A stretch of DNA of 64,000 nucleotides from an uncultured Sphingomonas sp. (GCA_913775795.1 CAJYLT010000039.1:1-64000), one strand, 5' to 3'. Counted from the first letter of the stretch, positions 24,511 to 34,352 are shown. Translations and numbers: made by a program. Notes: generated by a model from the sequence alone, not told the origin.

Positions 24511-25833
24511 ATGACTGACATCGATCGGCGCGGGATGATCGCCGGTGCAGCCGCGGCGGCCGCAATGATCGGAAACCCGCTCGCAGCGCAGGCGCGCCGC
24601 CCGAGCGCCGACTTTCCCAAGGGATTCCTGTGGGGCGCGTCGACCGCCGCGCATCAGGTGGAGGGCAACAATCTCAACGCCGATTTGTGGGTGATCGAGA
24701 ACCTGCCCGGCACGATGTTCGCCGACCGGTCGGGGGATGCGGCGAACAGTTTCGAGCTGTGGCCGACCGATCTCGACCTCGTGAAGGGGATGGGGCTCAA
24801 CAGCTATCGCTTCAGCCTCGAATGGGCGCGGATCGAGCCCGACAAGGGCCATTTCTCGATCGCGATGCTCGATCACTACAAGGCGATGATCGACGGCTGC
24901 CGCGCGCGCGGGCTTCGCCCGATGGTGACGTTCAACCACTTCACGACGCCGCGCTGGTTTGCGGCGCAGGGCGGGTGGCAGCATGCCGAGGCGGCGGACC
25001 TGTTCGCGCGCTTCTGCGACCGGGCGGCGCGGCACCTGGCCGGCGGGATCAGCCACGCGATGACGCTGAACGAGCCCAACCTTGCGGGCATCATCGGCGA
25101 GATCCTGCCTGCGCAGCTAGTCCAGGGCGACGCGAGGACGCAGGTGATGGCGGCGAAGCAGCTTGGCGTCGCCGCCTATCGTCCCGGCGTCATTCTGTTC
25201 ATCGACGATCCCAGGCTGTACCGTGCTAACCAGATGAAGGGCCATGCCGAGGGCGTGGCCGCGATCAAGGCGGTGCGCGGCGACCTGCCCGTCGGGGTCA
25301 CGCTGGCGATCATCGACGATCAAGCGGTCGGGCCGGACAGCATCCGCGACCGCATCCGCGAACGCTATTACGGCGAATGGCTGCGCGTCGCGGCGCGGAC
25401 CTGCGACTTCCTCGGCGTCCAGAATTACGAGCGCAAGCGCTGGGACGCCAAGGGCGCGCTACCCCCGCCCGAGGGGGCGCGGCGCAACGGCGGCGGGGCG
25501 GAGGTCTGGGCCGGATCGCTGGCGGGCGCGGTCCGCTATGGCTGGGAAGCCACGAAGCTGCCGATCATCGTGACCGAGCATGGGGTCAACAGCGACGACG
25601 ATGCGCTTCGCGCCTGGCTGATACCCGCGGCGCTGGCCGAACTGAAGCGCGAGATCGATGCCGGGGTGCCGGTGCAGGGCTATCTCCACTGGTCGCTGAT
25701 CGACAATTTCGAGTGGGGCTTCGGCTATCACCATCGCTTCGGGCTGCATTCGTTCGACCCGACGACGTTCAAGCGGACCGCCAAGCCGAGTGCCGCCGTG
25801 CTGGCGCGGATCGCACGCGCCAATCGGGTCTGA
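24511..25833 (+). CDS. Tat-exported GH1 beta-glycosidase
   Basis: A 440-residue glycoside hydrolase family 1 enzyme. The N-terminus DRRGMIAGAAAAAAMIGNPL with AQA is a twin-arginine signal, so it is probably folded before export to the periplasm. The barrel starts FPKGFLWGASTAAHQVEGNN. The acid/base is Glu188 in TLNEPN. The nucleophile is Glu356 in VTEHGVN, where the family usually has T-E-N-G. Other landmarks are YRFSLEWARIEP, HFTTPRWF and HWSLIDNFEWGFGYHHRFGL. It removes beta-linked glucose or galactose from glycosides. As last gene of the run it could release O-linked sugars before or beside C-glycoside attack. Exact substrate unknown. Confidence 0.92.
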   Translation: MTDIDRRGMIAGAAAAAAMIGNPLAAQARRPSADFPKGFLWGASTAAHQVEGNNLNADLWVIENLPGTMFADRSGDAANSFELWPTDLDLVKGMGLNSYRFSLEWARIEPDKGHFSIAMLDHYKAMIDGCRARGLRPMVTFNHFTTPRWFAAQGGWQHAEAADLFARFCDRAARHLAGGISHAMTLNEPNLAGIIGEILPAQLVQGDARTQVMAAKQLGVAAYRPGVILFIDDPRLYRANQMKGHAEGVAAIKAVRGDLPVGVTLAIIDDQAVGPDSIRDRIRERYYGEWLRVAARTCDFLGVQNYERKRWDAKGALPPPEGARRNGGGAEVWAGSLAGAVRYGWEATKLPIIVTEHGVNSDDDALRAWLIPAALAELKREIDAGVPVQGYLHWSLIDNFEWGFGYHHRFGLHSFDPTTFKRTAKPSAAVLARIARANRV

Positions 25834-25876
25834 TGACAGCCCCCTCCGCCGCGTGGGCGGAGTGGGCCGTTGGGCT

Positions 25877-26566
25877 CTAGTTGACGATCTTCCAGACGAC
25901 CGGCGGCAGACGCATCTGCGTCGCGACCGGGTTGCCCGCGGCGTCGCGCGCCGGCTCGAAACGGCCGTTGCGGACGGCGAGGCGGCAGGTGGCCGCATCG
26001 AGCGCATCGTTGCCGGTGCTCGACACGATCCGGCAATCGGTCACCTTGCCGGCGGGCGATACCGACAGCGAGACGGATGCCCGTCCCTCTGCACCGGCAC
26101 GAAGCGCCTGCGCCGGATAGGCGTCCTGCGGGAACCACGATCCGACGTTGCCGCGCGCGCTGGCACCGCGCGACATGTCCAGTGGCGTCGGCGTGGGCGA
26201 GGGCGGCGTCGGGATCGCCGGCAGTTCGACCGGCCCGGGGATGGGGATCGACGTGCCCGTCAGCGCCGGGGTGGTCACGTCGATGTCGATCTTCGGCCTC
26301 GGCAGGTCGGGCAGGCGCAGCAGCGGCGTCGTCGGTGTCTCGATGGGCGTGCGCTCGACGGGCTTCTTCTCGGCCGGCGGGGGCGGGGGTACGTCGATCG
26401 GGATCGCGTAGGTTTCGAGGGGCTTGTCCTTGAACTTGTCGATGAACTGGACAGCGAGCCCGGACATGAGCGCGGCAATGATGCCGCCCTGGATCAGCCC
26501 GACAAGGCCGATCGCCACGATCCGTTCCCGTCCAGTGCCGCTATTGGCGTAGGACATGGTGGGCAT
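25877..26566 (-). CDS. tonB: TonB-family energy transducer
   Basis: A 229-residue TonB protein. One N-terminal membrane helix (IVAIGLVGLIQGGIIAALMS) is followed by a proline-rich periplasmic spacer (IPIDVPPPPPAEKKPVERTP, later PTPPSPTPTP). The C-terminal TonB domain (about 150-229) reads PAQALRAGAEGRASVSLSV, SPAGKVTDCRIVSSTGNDAL and FEPARDAAGNPVATQMRLPP. It couples inner-membrane proton motive force to outer-membrane TonB-dependent receptors such as the one at the end of the window. ATG 26566 or 26557 could be the start. No exbB or exbD is adjacent, so it must borrow them from elsewhere. Confidence 0.9.
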   Translation of the reverse strand: MPTMSYANSGTGRERIVAIGLVGLIQGGIIAALMSGLAVQFIDKFKDKPLETYAIPIDVPPPPPAEKKPVERTPIETPTTPLLRLPDLPRPKIDIDVTTPALTGTSIPIPGPVELPAIPTPPSPTPTPLDMSRGASARGNVGSWFPQDAYPAQALRAGAEGRASVSLSVSPAGKVTDCRIVSSTGNDALDAATCRLAVRNGRFEPARDAAGNPVATQMRLPPVVWKIVN

Positions 26567-26651
26567 CCTCTCTATGGCCGCGCCGCTTGAGGACGGCTGC
26601 GGTCAGGTGATGCTATCACATCGCTTTCGAGCGCCAAGCGATTTTATGGGG

Positions 26652-27473
26652 TTAGCCGATGGTCCGTGCGATCGCGCGAAATTCGGCCACGCTGACTGTC
26701 TCGGCGCGACGGGTCAGGTCGATGCCCACGGCCTCCGCCGCTTCGATCGCGCCGGGCATCGCTTTCAGGCTGGTGCGCAGCATCTTGCGGCGCTGGCCGA
26801 ACGCCGCCGCGGTCAGGCGCTCCAGCGTCGACAGGCGCACGCCCTCCGGCTGGCCGGCGGGGACGACATGGACGACCGCGGACATGACCTTGGGCGGGGG
26901 CGTGAAGGCGGAGCGGTGGACGGGCATCGCGATGCGCGGCGTGGAGCGCCACTGGGCCAGGACGGCGAGCCGGCCATAGGCGTCGCTGCCGGGCGCCGCG
27001 ACGATGCGGTCGGCGACCTCGCGCTGGAACATCAACGTCAGGCTCTGCCACCAGGGCTGCCATTCGGTGCTCAGCCAGCCGACGAACAATTCGGTGCCGA
27101 CATTGTAGGGGAGGTTGGCGACGACGTGCGGCGCCCCCTCGAACAGGGCCGGGTGATCGATCGCCAGCGCGTCGCCCTCGATCACCTTCAACTGGCCGGA
27201 ATAGGCCTCTGCAAGTTCGGCCAGCGCGGGGATGCAGCGGCGGTCGCGCTCGATCGCGGTGACGCGGGCCCCCGCGGCGAGCAGCGCGCGGGTCAGGCCG
27301 CCGGGGCCGGGGCCGACCTCCAGCACTTCGGCGCCGTCCAGGTTGCCGGGCACGCGCGCGATGCGGTCGAGCAACTGGCCGTCGAACAGGAAGTTCTGGC
27401 CGAGCGCCTTGCTCGCGGTCAGGCCGTGCGCGCGGATCACCTCGCGCAGCGGCGGCAGGGGGACGGCGGTCAT
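26652..27473 (-). CDS. rsmA: 16S rRNA dimethyladenosine transferase RsmA (KsgA)
   Basis: The 273-residue protein has the family's opening [23 protein letters not shown]-binding [20 protein letters not shown], the acidic strand end TAIERD, the catalytic NLPYNVG motif and the C-terminal helical domain ([15 protein letters not shown]). It dimethylates A1518 and A1519 of 16S rRNA late in small-subunit assembly. It is last of the lptD-surA-pdxA-rsmA run; its start overlaps the pdxA stop by four bases, implying coupled translation. This gene order is conserved in proteobacteria. Confidence 0.97.
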   Translation of the reverse strand: MTAVPLPPLREVIRAHGLTASKALGQNFLFDGQLLDRIARVPGNLDGAEVLEVGPGPGGLTRALLAAGARVTAIERDRRCIPALAELAEAYSGQLKVIEGDALAIDHPALFEGAPHVVANLPYNVGTELFVGWLSTEWQPWWQSLTLMFQREVADRIVAAPGSDAYGRLAVLAQWRSTPRIAMPVHRSAFTPPPKVMSAVVHVVPAGQPEGVRLSTLERLTAAAFGQRRKMLRTSLKAMPGAIEAAEAVGIDLTRRAETVSVAEFRAIARTIG

Positions 27474-28486
27474 TGGGGTTCGCAGAGGCGGCGGCGAGTC
27501 GCGGCCTGTGCGGCCATGCGGATCGCCGCGATCATCGCGCCGGGCTCGGCCGAATTGGTGCCGGCGATGGCGAAGGCGGTGCCATGGTCGGGCGACGTGC
27601 GAACGATCGGCAGGCCGAGGGTCATGTTCACCCCCTCGTCGAAATGCAGTGTCTTCAAGGGGATCAGCGCCTGGTCATGATAGGCGCAGAGCGCCGCGTC
27701 ATAGGTCGCGCGCGCGCGGGCGTGGAACATCGTGTCGGCGGCGAGCGGCCCGATCGCGTCGATCCCCTCATCGCGCAGGATCGCGATCGCCGGTGCCATC
27801 ACCTCGATCTCCTCCATGCCCAGCGCACCGCCTTCGCCCGCATGGGGGTTGAGGCCCGCAAAGGCGAGGCGGGGGCGCTCGATCCCGAAATTGCGCGTGA
27901 GACCGCGCACGGTCACGCGAGCCTTGGCGAGGATCAGGTCGACGGTCAGCAGGCCGCGCACGGCATCAAGCGGCACGTGCGTGGTGATCGGCACCACGCG
28001 AAGCGTCGGCCCGGCGAGCATCATCACCGTATTGGCGTGCGCAATGCCGCAGCGGTCGGACACGAACTCGGTCTGGCCGGGATAGTGGAAGCCGATCGAA
28101 TAAAGCTGCGACTTCGACACCGGTCCGGTGACCAGTGCGCACGCCGCCCCCGCCTGGGTCAGGCCCATCGCGAGCTCGAGGCTCTGAAGCGCGCAGCGTG
28201 CGCCCTCAACGTCCGGGCGGCCGGGGACGATCTCGCCGGCATCGGCGACGGTCATCACCGGCAGCGCGTCGGCGAAGGCGGACGCGGCGTGGTCGGGCGT
28301 GTCGATGCGCACGACGGGGCCGTGCCAGACCCGCTCGATCGCGCGCGCGTCGCCGATCGCGAAGAAGGGGGCGAGCGCGTGGACGTCGCGCGCCGCCCAT
28401 GCCTTGGCAATGATCTCCGGCCCGATCCCCGCCGGGTCGCCCATGGATACGGCGATCGGGCGGCGGGGAAGGCCACCCGCGGCCAT
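27470..28486 (-). CDS. pdxA: 4-hydroxythreonine-4-phosphate dehydrogenase PdxA
   Basis: ATG 28486 comes one base after the surA stop (TGACATG), which fixes the start of this 338-residue enzyme. Landmarks are [29 protein letters not shown], the metal-site histidines in FHYPGQTEF and [28 protein letters not shown], and the late signature [20 protein letters not shown] followed by RTSPDHGTA. It oxidises 4-phosphohydroxy-threonine in the DXP-dependent pyridoxal phosphate pathway. It is co-transcribed with surA upstream and rsmA downstream (four-base overlap). Confidence 0.97.
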   Translation of the reverse strand: MAAGGLPRRPIAVSMGDPAGIGPEIIAKAWAARDVHALAPFFAIGDARAIERVWHGPVVRIDTPDHAASAFADALPVMTVADAGEIVPGRPDVEGARCALQSLELAMGLTQAGAACALVTGPVSKSQLYSIGFHYPGQTEFVSDRCGIAHANTVMMLAGPTLRVVPITTHVPLDAVRGLLTVDLILAKARVTVRGLTRNFGIERPRLAFAGLNPHAGEGGALGMEEIEVMAPAIAILRDEGIDAIGPLAADTMFHARARATYDAALCAYHDQALIPLKTLHFDEGVNMTLGLPIVRTSPDHGTAFAIAGTNSAEPGAMIAAIRMAAQAATRRRLCEPQ

Positions 28487-28487
28487 G

Positions 28488-29840
28488 TCAGCGATACTCG
28501 ACGATCGCGTCGCGGCGAAGATCGCGCAGCATGCGCTGGGCGCGCAGGTTGACGCGCTCCTGCTCCAGACCCTGCTGGATCTGCTGTGCCGAGGGCTGGG
28601 AGGCAACGCGCGGATCGTCGCGGCCGCACAGGACGAGCACGCGCACGCCGTCCTCGGGCGAGCCGAACGGCGGCGTCGCCTGGCCCACCTGAAGCTTCAC
28701 CATGATATCCTGAAGCTGCGGCGGCAGGTCGCGGATGCGGATCGCGTCGTTGTCGACGACGTCGGCGCCGATCGACGCCGCTACCTTCTCGACATTGCCG
28801 CAGCCCTGGATCTTCTGCGTGGCTTCCGCGAACTGGGCGGCGCGCGCCTGGACCTGCGGCTGGGCGAGGCCGGCGGGGAACTTGACCGAAATCTGGCGCA
28901 GGCTGAGCTTAGCGTCGCGCGGGTCGGCACCGAGCACGGTCCGCTTGTCGACGAGATAAAGGAGCGAGTAACCGCCGGGGACCGCCACCGGCCCTGCGAT
29001 CTGGCCGACCTGCATCTCGCCCGCCGCCTTCGCCAGCGGCTCGGGCAGCATCGCCGGGCGCACCCAGCCGAGGTCGCCGCCGACCGCGCGGGTCGAGGCT
29101 TCGGACATGTTGCTGGCGAAATATTCGAACGGCGTGCCCGACTTCATCTTCTCGACCATCGCGCGCATCGCTTCGGTCACCTCGGCCTGCCGCTCGGGCG
29201 GGGCCGACAGATAGATTTCGCGCAGGTTGTATTCTTCGGTGCCCTTGGCCTGCTCGAGCCGCTCGATGATCGACTTCACCTCTTCCTCGCCGACGCTGAC
29301 GAAGGGTTCGACGCGGCGGCGCAGCAGACGCTGCCAGGCGAGCTCGCCCTCGATCTGGCGCTTCAGCGACCGCTCGGACGAACCGACCTGGACGAGATAG
29401 GCGCGCAAGCCGGCGGGATCGCGCTGGAAGTTGCGGGCGACGCGGGCGAAGCTCTGCTCGATCTCCTGCGGCGTGACGGTGATGTCGTTGTGCTTGGCTT
29501 CCTGGATCTGCAGCGTCTCGTCGATCAGCTGGCGCAGCACCTGAAGGCGGAGCTGGTCGCGCTCCTCAGGCTTGATCGTCAGGTTGCGCAGGCCGGTAAT
29601 CATGTTGACGCGCTGGTCGACATCGGTGCCGGTGATGACCGCGTCGTTGACGATCGCCGTCGGCTTGCGGACGTTCGGATCGGCCTTGCCGAAAATCTGG
29701 AGATTCTGGGGCAGGTTTAGGCCCGCCGCCGGGGTCTGCGCCTGATCGCCCACGGTCTGCGCGACCGCGATACCCGCTGCGCCGGCGAGAAGCACGCCCG
29801 CCACCATCTTCCCCGCCGTGATCTTGAACGTCGTTGCCAA
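28488..29840 (-). CDS. surA: SurA-type periplasmic peptidyl-prolyl isomerase
   Basis: TTG 29840 is chosen because GAGGG lies seven bases upstream, giving MATTFKITAGKMVAGVLLAG with a cleavable signal ending AVA. An ATG 16 codons later is an alternative. The 450-residue product has the SurA N-domain (TAIVNDAVITGTDVDQRVNM; LRLQVLRQLIDETLQIQEAK) and one clear parvulin domain (LREIYLSAPPERQAEVTEAM through GGDLGWVRPAMLPEPLAKAA). A further C-terminal region is rotamase-like but degenerate, with a cysteine pair (IQGCG, VLVLCGRDD). It chaperones outer-membrane proteins, including LptD encoded just upstream. It is the second gene of the operon. Confidence 0.93.
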   Translation of the reverse strand: MATTFKITAGKMVAGVLLAGAAGIAVAQTVGDQAQTPAAGLNLPQNLQIFGKADPNVRKPTAIVNDAVITGTDVDQRVNMITGLRNLTIKPEERDQLRLQVLRQLIDETLQIQEAKHNDITVTPQEIEQSFARVARNFQRDPAGLRAYLVQVGSSERSLKRQIEGELAWQRLLRRRVEPFVSVGEEEVKSIIERLEQAKGTEEYNLREIYLSAPPERQAEVTEAMRAMVEKMKSGTPFEYFASNMSEASTRAVGGDLGWVRPAMLPEPLAKAAGEMQVGQIAGPVAVPGGYSLLYLVDKRTVLGADPRDAKLSLRQISVKFPAGLAQPQVQARAAQFAEATQKIQGCGNVEKVAASIGADVVDNDAIRIRDLPPQLQDIMVKLQVGQATPPFGSPEDGVRVLVLCGRDDPRVASQPSAQQIQQGLEQERVNLRAQRMLRDLRRDAIVEYR

Positions 29841-29908
29841 GTCGATACCCTCATGCCGCGCACGCGCGCCGAAAGACGGGACTAGTCCCGCCTCGATGAA
29901 CCGAGCCT

Positions 29909-32164
29909 TTAGCGCCCCAGGTTCGTCAACGCCAGCGTCAGCAGGAAGCTGTTGCCGGCGCGCGCATCGCCATTGTCCTGATAGTCGCGCCGCCAGGTGA
30001 GGCCGAGGCGGACGCAGTCGTCCTCGTACTGGACGCCCAGCCGATGGCGGATCGGCTCGAATCCATCCGAAATCGACAGCGGATCCTCGTTCCGGTCGGT
30101 GAGGTCGACCGTCGCCGACCCGAATGCCGACCAGAAGCGGGCAAAGGCGACGCGGCCGCCGACGCGCACTTCCTCGCGATCGCGAAGGTCCTCGAGGAGC
30201 TGGTCGTTGTTCCGGTTGAGGCGCAGATAGCCGATGAGCGCATAGGTCTTGCGCGAGCCGACGGTCGCGTCGACCTCGTTCCGGCGCACCGCGAACCCGT
30301 CCTTGTCGAGGCGGTAGCGGTGGGTGAAGGCGACGAACTGGCCGACGCGCACCTCGGTCCGGCCGACGAAATCGGACCATCGATCGGTCAGGCCCGTGCC
30401 CTCGGGAAAGATCGACGGCCTGGCGTTCAGGCGATAGCTCTGCCCGACATTGGCGTTGATCGAGACGCCCGGCAGGTCGAGCGCATAGTCGACGCCGTAG
30501 GTGACTCGCGTCGAATCCTCGAACCGGTCGTATCCGGGGAAGCGGTTGAGCGAGAAGAGGTTGGTGTCCTCCAGATCGATCGACCGGGCATCCTCGTTCG
30601 GGATGTCGATATTGCTGATGCGCGGCGACGCGACGATCTGGACGCGCGGGGTGATCCGCTGGTCGCCGCCGAACGCCTCGCCGATGAACGGCCATTTGAC
30701 GTCGACCGCCACCGCGCCGATGCCGCGGGTGTGGAACCCCTCCTCCCCGCGATAGAGCGGGGTCAGCGTCGCGGCGCTGTTCGAGGTGTTGTAGATATCG
30801 CCGCGGGCAAAGGCGCTGAACGTCACCTCCTGCCCCCAGTTGGTGATGCGGCGAAGCTCCCACAGCGCGGAGGCGAAGGCACGCTGCGTATCCTGCCCGC
30901 CATTGTTGCGCGAAATGGCGAGGCTGTTGAGCTGCACCGTCAGCCGCCCACCGAGCAGCGGATCGGTCAGGCGGTGGCGAAAGTCGATTTCCGGCAGCGC
31001 GACGGGCTGGATCTGGCCGGCGTCGTCCAGGCGGAGCGACTGGACCGCCCAGCCCTGGATCGCGAAATAGGTGTCCTCGCTGATCCGCTGGACGCCGATG
31101 TTGCTGCGCAGGCGGTCGTCGCGCGAAATGTCGTAGCGGCGCAGGAACGTCTTGTCGGTCGCGACGCGGATCGACCCGAACGCGCTCCAATAGGGATCGA
31201 ACTGCGCGCGGCCGGTCGCATCGACATAGCCGCGGAACGCGTTCTCGCTGGTGGGCGCGACGCCCGCTTCGGTGACGAGGTCGTCGCTGCGCCGCGAATA
31301 GGTACCATACGCGGTCACCTCGAACGCGCCGAGCGAGGTGTATTGCCGGTAATTGCCCTCGATCATCGGCAGCGCTTCGGTGAAGACGTGCGGCGTGACG
31401 GTCAGGTCCCGATTGGGGCCGAGGTTGAAGTGATAGGGGAGCGCGAACTCGAACCCGTTGACGCGGCTCAGCCGGAATTGCGGCGCGAGGATGCCGGGCG
31501 CACTCTCGCCGCCGATGGTGTGGCTGAACGCGGGCAGCGGCAGCGACAGGCCGAACAGCGTGACGCGCGCGCCCTTGTAGCGGATGCGCTTCTTGTCGGG
31601 ATTGTACGTCACCTCGCGCGCGGTGATCTCCCAGCTCGGCTCCTTGGGACAGCCGGCGCTGTTTTCCACCGCGCAGGGGGTGTACGCCGCCTTGGTCACG
31701 CGCAGCACGCCTCCATTCTCGCGCACGCCCCGCTCTGCGGCGATGCGGCCGCCCTGTTCGAGGACGACGAGCATGTTGTTGACGACGCCGTCCTTCAGCG
31801 TGTCGGTCAGCTCGATCCGGTCGCCATAGGCGATATCGCCCTGCGGATTGGTGACGGCGATGTCGCCCTCGGCCACCACCTGGCCGGTCTTGCGGTTCCA
31901 CGTCACCTTGTCGGCGCGCAGCCGCTCGCCCTGGCGGAACAGGCGCACGTCGCCGGTTGCGTTCACGAGGTCGGCGTCGAAGTCGTATTCGAGCTGGTCG
32001 GCGCTGAAATCGATCTGGTTGTCCGCCCGCGGGGTCGCGGTCTCGATCGGCGGGGGCAGCGCGGCACCCGCGCGATCCTGCAAATCCTGCGCCGCGGCGA
32101 TCGCGGGCAGGGCGAGCCACAGACAGGCGGGCAGCGCGGCGGTACGCAACAGGGCCTGGCGCAT
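29909..32164 (-). CDS. lptD: LPS-assembly outer-membrane protein LptD
   Basis: A 751-residue protein starting at ATG 32164 with a signal peptide (LLRTAALPACLWLALPAIAAA). Residues about 45-200 are the periplasmic OstA/beta-jellyroll domain (IDFSADQLEYDFDADLVNAT, then GDVRLFRQGERLRADKVTWN). The rest is the 26-strand barrel, ending LTLALTNLGR. A conserved cysteine pair (TPCAVENSAGC) may form a structural disulfide. With LptE it inserts lipopolysaccharide, or the equivalent glycolipid in this lineage, into the outer leaflet. It is first in the operon; the promoter must lie in 32165-32360, shared with divergent pepA. Confidence 0.95.
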   Translation of the reverse strand: MRQALLRTAALPACLWLALPAIAAAQDLQDRAGAALPPPIETATPRADNQIDFSADQLEYDFDADLVNATGDVRLFRQGERLRADKVTWNRKTGQVVAEGDIAVTNPQGDIAYGDRIELTDTLKDGVVNNMLVVLEQGGRIAAERGVRENGGVLRVTKAAYTPCAVENSAGCPKEPSWEITAREVTYNPDKKRIRYKGARVTLFGLSLPLPAFSHTIGGESAPGILAPQFRLSRVNGFEFALPYHFNLGPNRDLTVTPHVFTEALPMIEGNYRQYTSLGAFEVTAYGTYSRRSDDLVTEAGVAPTSENAFRGYVDATGRAQFDPYWSAFGSIRVATDKTFLRRYDISRDDRLRSNIGVQRISEDTYFAIQGWAVQSLRLDDAGQIQPVALPEIDFRHRLTDPLLGGRLTVQLNSLAISRNNGGQDTQRAFASALWELRRITNWGQEVTFSAFARGDIYNTSNSAATLTPLYRGEEGFHTRGIGAVAVDVKWPFIGEAFGGDQRITPRVQIVASPRISNIDIPNEDARSIDLEDTNLFSLNRFPGYDRFEDSTRVTYGVDYALDLPGVSINANVGQSYRLNARPSIFPEGTGLTDRWSDFVGRTEVRVGQFVAFTHRYRLDKDGFAVRRNEVDATVGSRKTYALIGYLRLNRNNDQLLEDLRDREEVRVGGRVAFARFWSAFGSATVDLTDRNEDPLSISDGFEPIRHRLGVQYEDDCVRLGLTWRRDYQDNGDARAGNSFLLTLALTNLGR

Positions 32165-32360
32165 GCGAATTGGTCTTGTCCCCTTTTTCGCCCGGCGACG
32201 ATACGCTGCGCCGGGCAATTCCTGCCCTATCGCACCGCAAAAGCCACCGCGCAATCGACGCGGGTTTTGCGAACCCGCTTTGGTCCCTAGATGGGCGTAA
32301 TGACTCGTGCGACACTTGGTTGCACGGGCGGAACGACAAGCAGCGAAAGGCCGCCGCCCC

Positions 32361-33818
32361 ATGAAGATCGAGTTCCAGAACGAACTCCCCGACCTGACCA
32401 CGATCGCGATCGCGGTGCCCAAGGGCGCGGCGCCGTCCCTCGGCCGGTTGGACGATGCCGGCAAGGCGCTGGTGACCGCCGCCGCCAAGGCGGCGCGGTT
32501 CGAGGGGGAGGCGGGATCGATCGCCGAAATCTTCGTGCCGAGGGCCGCCGACGTGGGCCGCGTGATCCTGATCGGAACGGGCGAGGGCAAGGGCGTCGAC
32601 TATGAAAAGGCGGGCGGCGCGCTGGCGGCCCGGTACGATACCGCGGGGGTCGACGCGATCGGCGTCGACCTGTCGGGCGCGGATGCGGCGGGCGCCGCAC
32701 GCTTTGCCGGCGCGGCGGCGCAGCGCGGCTGGCGCTTCGACGTCTATCGCACCAAGCTGCCCGAAAAGGCCAAGCCGACGCTACAGCGGCTCGTCATCGC
32801 CGGCGCGCCCGGCGGCACCGATGCCGAATGGGCGGAGACGAAGGCGCTGACCGAGGGCCTCGAGCTGACCCGCACGCTGGTCGCCGAGCCGCCGAACATC
32901 CTCTATCCCGAGACGTTCGTTGAGCGGTGCCGCCATCTGGAGGAACTGGGCGTCAAGCTTACCATCCTCGACGAGGCGGCGATGCGCGACCTTGGCATGG
33001 GCGCGCTGCTGGGCGTGAGCCAGGGATCGGTGCGCGAGGCGCGGCTGCTCGCGATGCACTGGAACGGCACGGGAACTGACGGCGATCCGGCGATCGCGCT
33101 GGTCGGCAAGGGCGTCACCTTCGACACCGGCGGCATCAGCCTCAAGCCCGGGCCGGGCATGGAGGACATGAAGTGGGACATGGGCGGTGCGGGCGCGGTC
33201 GCGGGTGCGATGAAGGCGCTGGCGCTGCGCAAGGCGAAGGCCAACGTCATCGGCGTCGTCGGGCTGGTCGAGAACATGCCCGACGGCAATGCGCAGCGGC
33301 CGGGCGATGTCGTCACTTCCATGTCGGGACAGACGATCGAGATCCTCAATACCGATGCCGAAGGCCGGCTGGTGCTGTGCGACGTGCTGACCTGGGTGCA
33401 GCGCAATTATCGGCCGAAGCGGATCGTCGATCTCGCCACGCTGACCGGCGCGATGATTATCGCGCTGGGCAACGAGCATGGCGGGCTGTTCTCGAACGAC
33501 GACGCGTTGGCTGACGCGCTGCTGGCGGCGGGGCGTGAGACCGGCGACAAGCTGTGGCGCTTCCCGCTGTCGCCCGCCTATGACAAGCTGATCGACAGCC
33601 CGATCGCGGACGTGAAGAATGTCGGTCCCCGCGGTGCCGGCTCGATCACCGCGGCGCAGTTCCTCCAGCGCTTCGTCGATGAGGACGTGGCCTGGGCGCA
33701 TCTCGACATCGCCGGCATGGTCTGGGCCGACAAGCCCGGCGCGACGCACGACAAGGGCGCGACCGGCTTCGGCGTGCGCGTGCTCGACCGGCTGGTGCGC
33801 GACACGGTCGAGAACTGA
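32361..33818 (+). CDS. pepA: Leucyl aminopeptidase (M17)
   Basis: ATG 32361 (MKIEFQNELPDLTTIAIAVP) gives 485 residues. The C-terminal catalytic domain is canonical: GKGVTFDTGGISLKPGPGME, MKWDMGGAGAVAGAM, the signature NTDAEGRLVLCDVLTW and the late AGSITAAQFLQRFVDEDVAW with H-L-D-I-A-G. Two metal ions are bound by the lysine and acidic residues in these motifs. The hexameric enzyme removes N-terminal leucine and other residues from peptides in the cytoplasm. It is divergent from lptD and followed 20 bases later by holC, the usual order. Confidence 0.96.
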   Translation: MKIEFQNELPDLTTIAIAVPKGAAPSLGRLDDAGKALVTAAAKAARFEGEAGSIAEIFVPRAADVGRVILIGTGEGKGVDYEKAGGALAARYDTAGVDAIGVDLSGADAAGAARFAGAAAQRGWRFDVYRTKLPEKAKPTLQRLVIAGAPGGTDAEWAETKALTEGLELTRTLVAEPPNILYPETFVERCRHLEELGVKLTILDEAAMRDLGMGALLGVSQGSVREARLLAMHWNGTGTDGDPAIALVGKGVTFDTGGISLKPGPGMEDMKWDMGGAGAVAGAMKALALRKAKANVIGVVGLVENMPDGNAQRPGDVVTSMSGQTIEILNTDAEGRLVLCDVLTWVQRNYRPKRIVDLATLTGAMIIALGNEHGGLFSNDDALADALLAAGRETGDKLWRFPLSPAYDKLIDSPIADVKNVGPRGAGSITAAQFLQRFVDEDVAWAHLDIAGMVWADKPGATHDKGATGFGVRVLDRLVRDTVEN

Positions 33819-33838
33819 GCGAGCGGGGCGGGCGCGGC

Positions 33839-34276
33839 GTGCAGGTCGATTTCTACCACCTCACCCTGCGCCCGCTTGCCCGCGCGCTGCCGCAGATCGC
33901 CGAGAAGGTGCTGGCGGGCGGCGCGCGGCTGCTCGTGGTCAGCGGCGATGCCGAACAGCGTGCGGCGATCGACCGGGCGCTGTGGACCTACTCGCCGGGC
34001 AGCTTCCTGCCGCACGGATGCGCCGGGGACGGGGGCGAGGCGATCCAGCCGGTGCTGATTGCGGGCGAGGTCGAGGCGACGAACGGCGCGCGGATGGTGG
34101 CGATCGTCGACGGCCTGTGGCGGGACGAGGCGCTGACCTTCGACCGCGCCTTTCACCTGTTCGACGAGGAGCAGGTCGCTGCTGCCCGGGCGGCGTGGCG
34201 CGGCCTCGCCGATCGCGAGGGTGTCGAGCGGCGATACTGGAAGCAGACCGAGCGCGGGTGGGAACAGGCGGCCTGA
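33839..34276 (+). CDS. holC: DNA polymerase III chi subunit
   Basis: GTG 33839 starts this 145-residue protein (MQVDFYHLTLRPLARALPQI). Matching features are the N-terminal D-F-Y-H-L-T strand, LAGGARLLVVSGDAEQRAAI, LWTYSPGSFLPHGCAGDGG and the C-terminal ERRYWKQTERGW, all typical of HolC in sphingomonads. Chi links the clamp loader to single-strand DNA-binding protein. It lies directly after pepA, with which it is widely paired. Length is normal. Confidence 0.93.
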   Translation: MQVDFYHLTLRPLARALPQIAEKVLAGGARLLVVSGDAEQRAAIDRALWTYSPGSFLPHGCAGDGGEAIQPVLIAGEVEATNGARMVAIVDGLWRDEALTFDRAFHLFDEEQVAAARAAWRGLADREGVERRYWKQTERGWEQAA

Positions 34277-34352
34277 CGCGCTTGCGCGGGCGCTACGTCG
34301 CGACTAAGGCGCGCGCCATCCACTCCAACGAAAAACAAGGAAGTCGTCCGCC

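Noticed and set aside
28488..32339. A single 1283-codon frame spanning lptD and surA
   Set aside because: Only the part below 29840 is the real SurA. The upper part is an out-of-frame reading of lptD that happens to lack stops.
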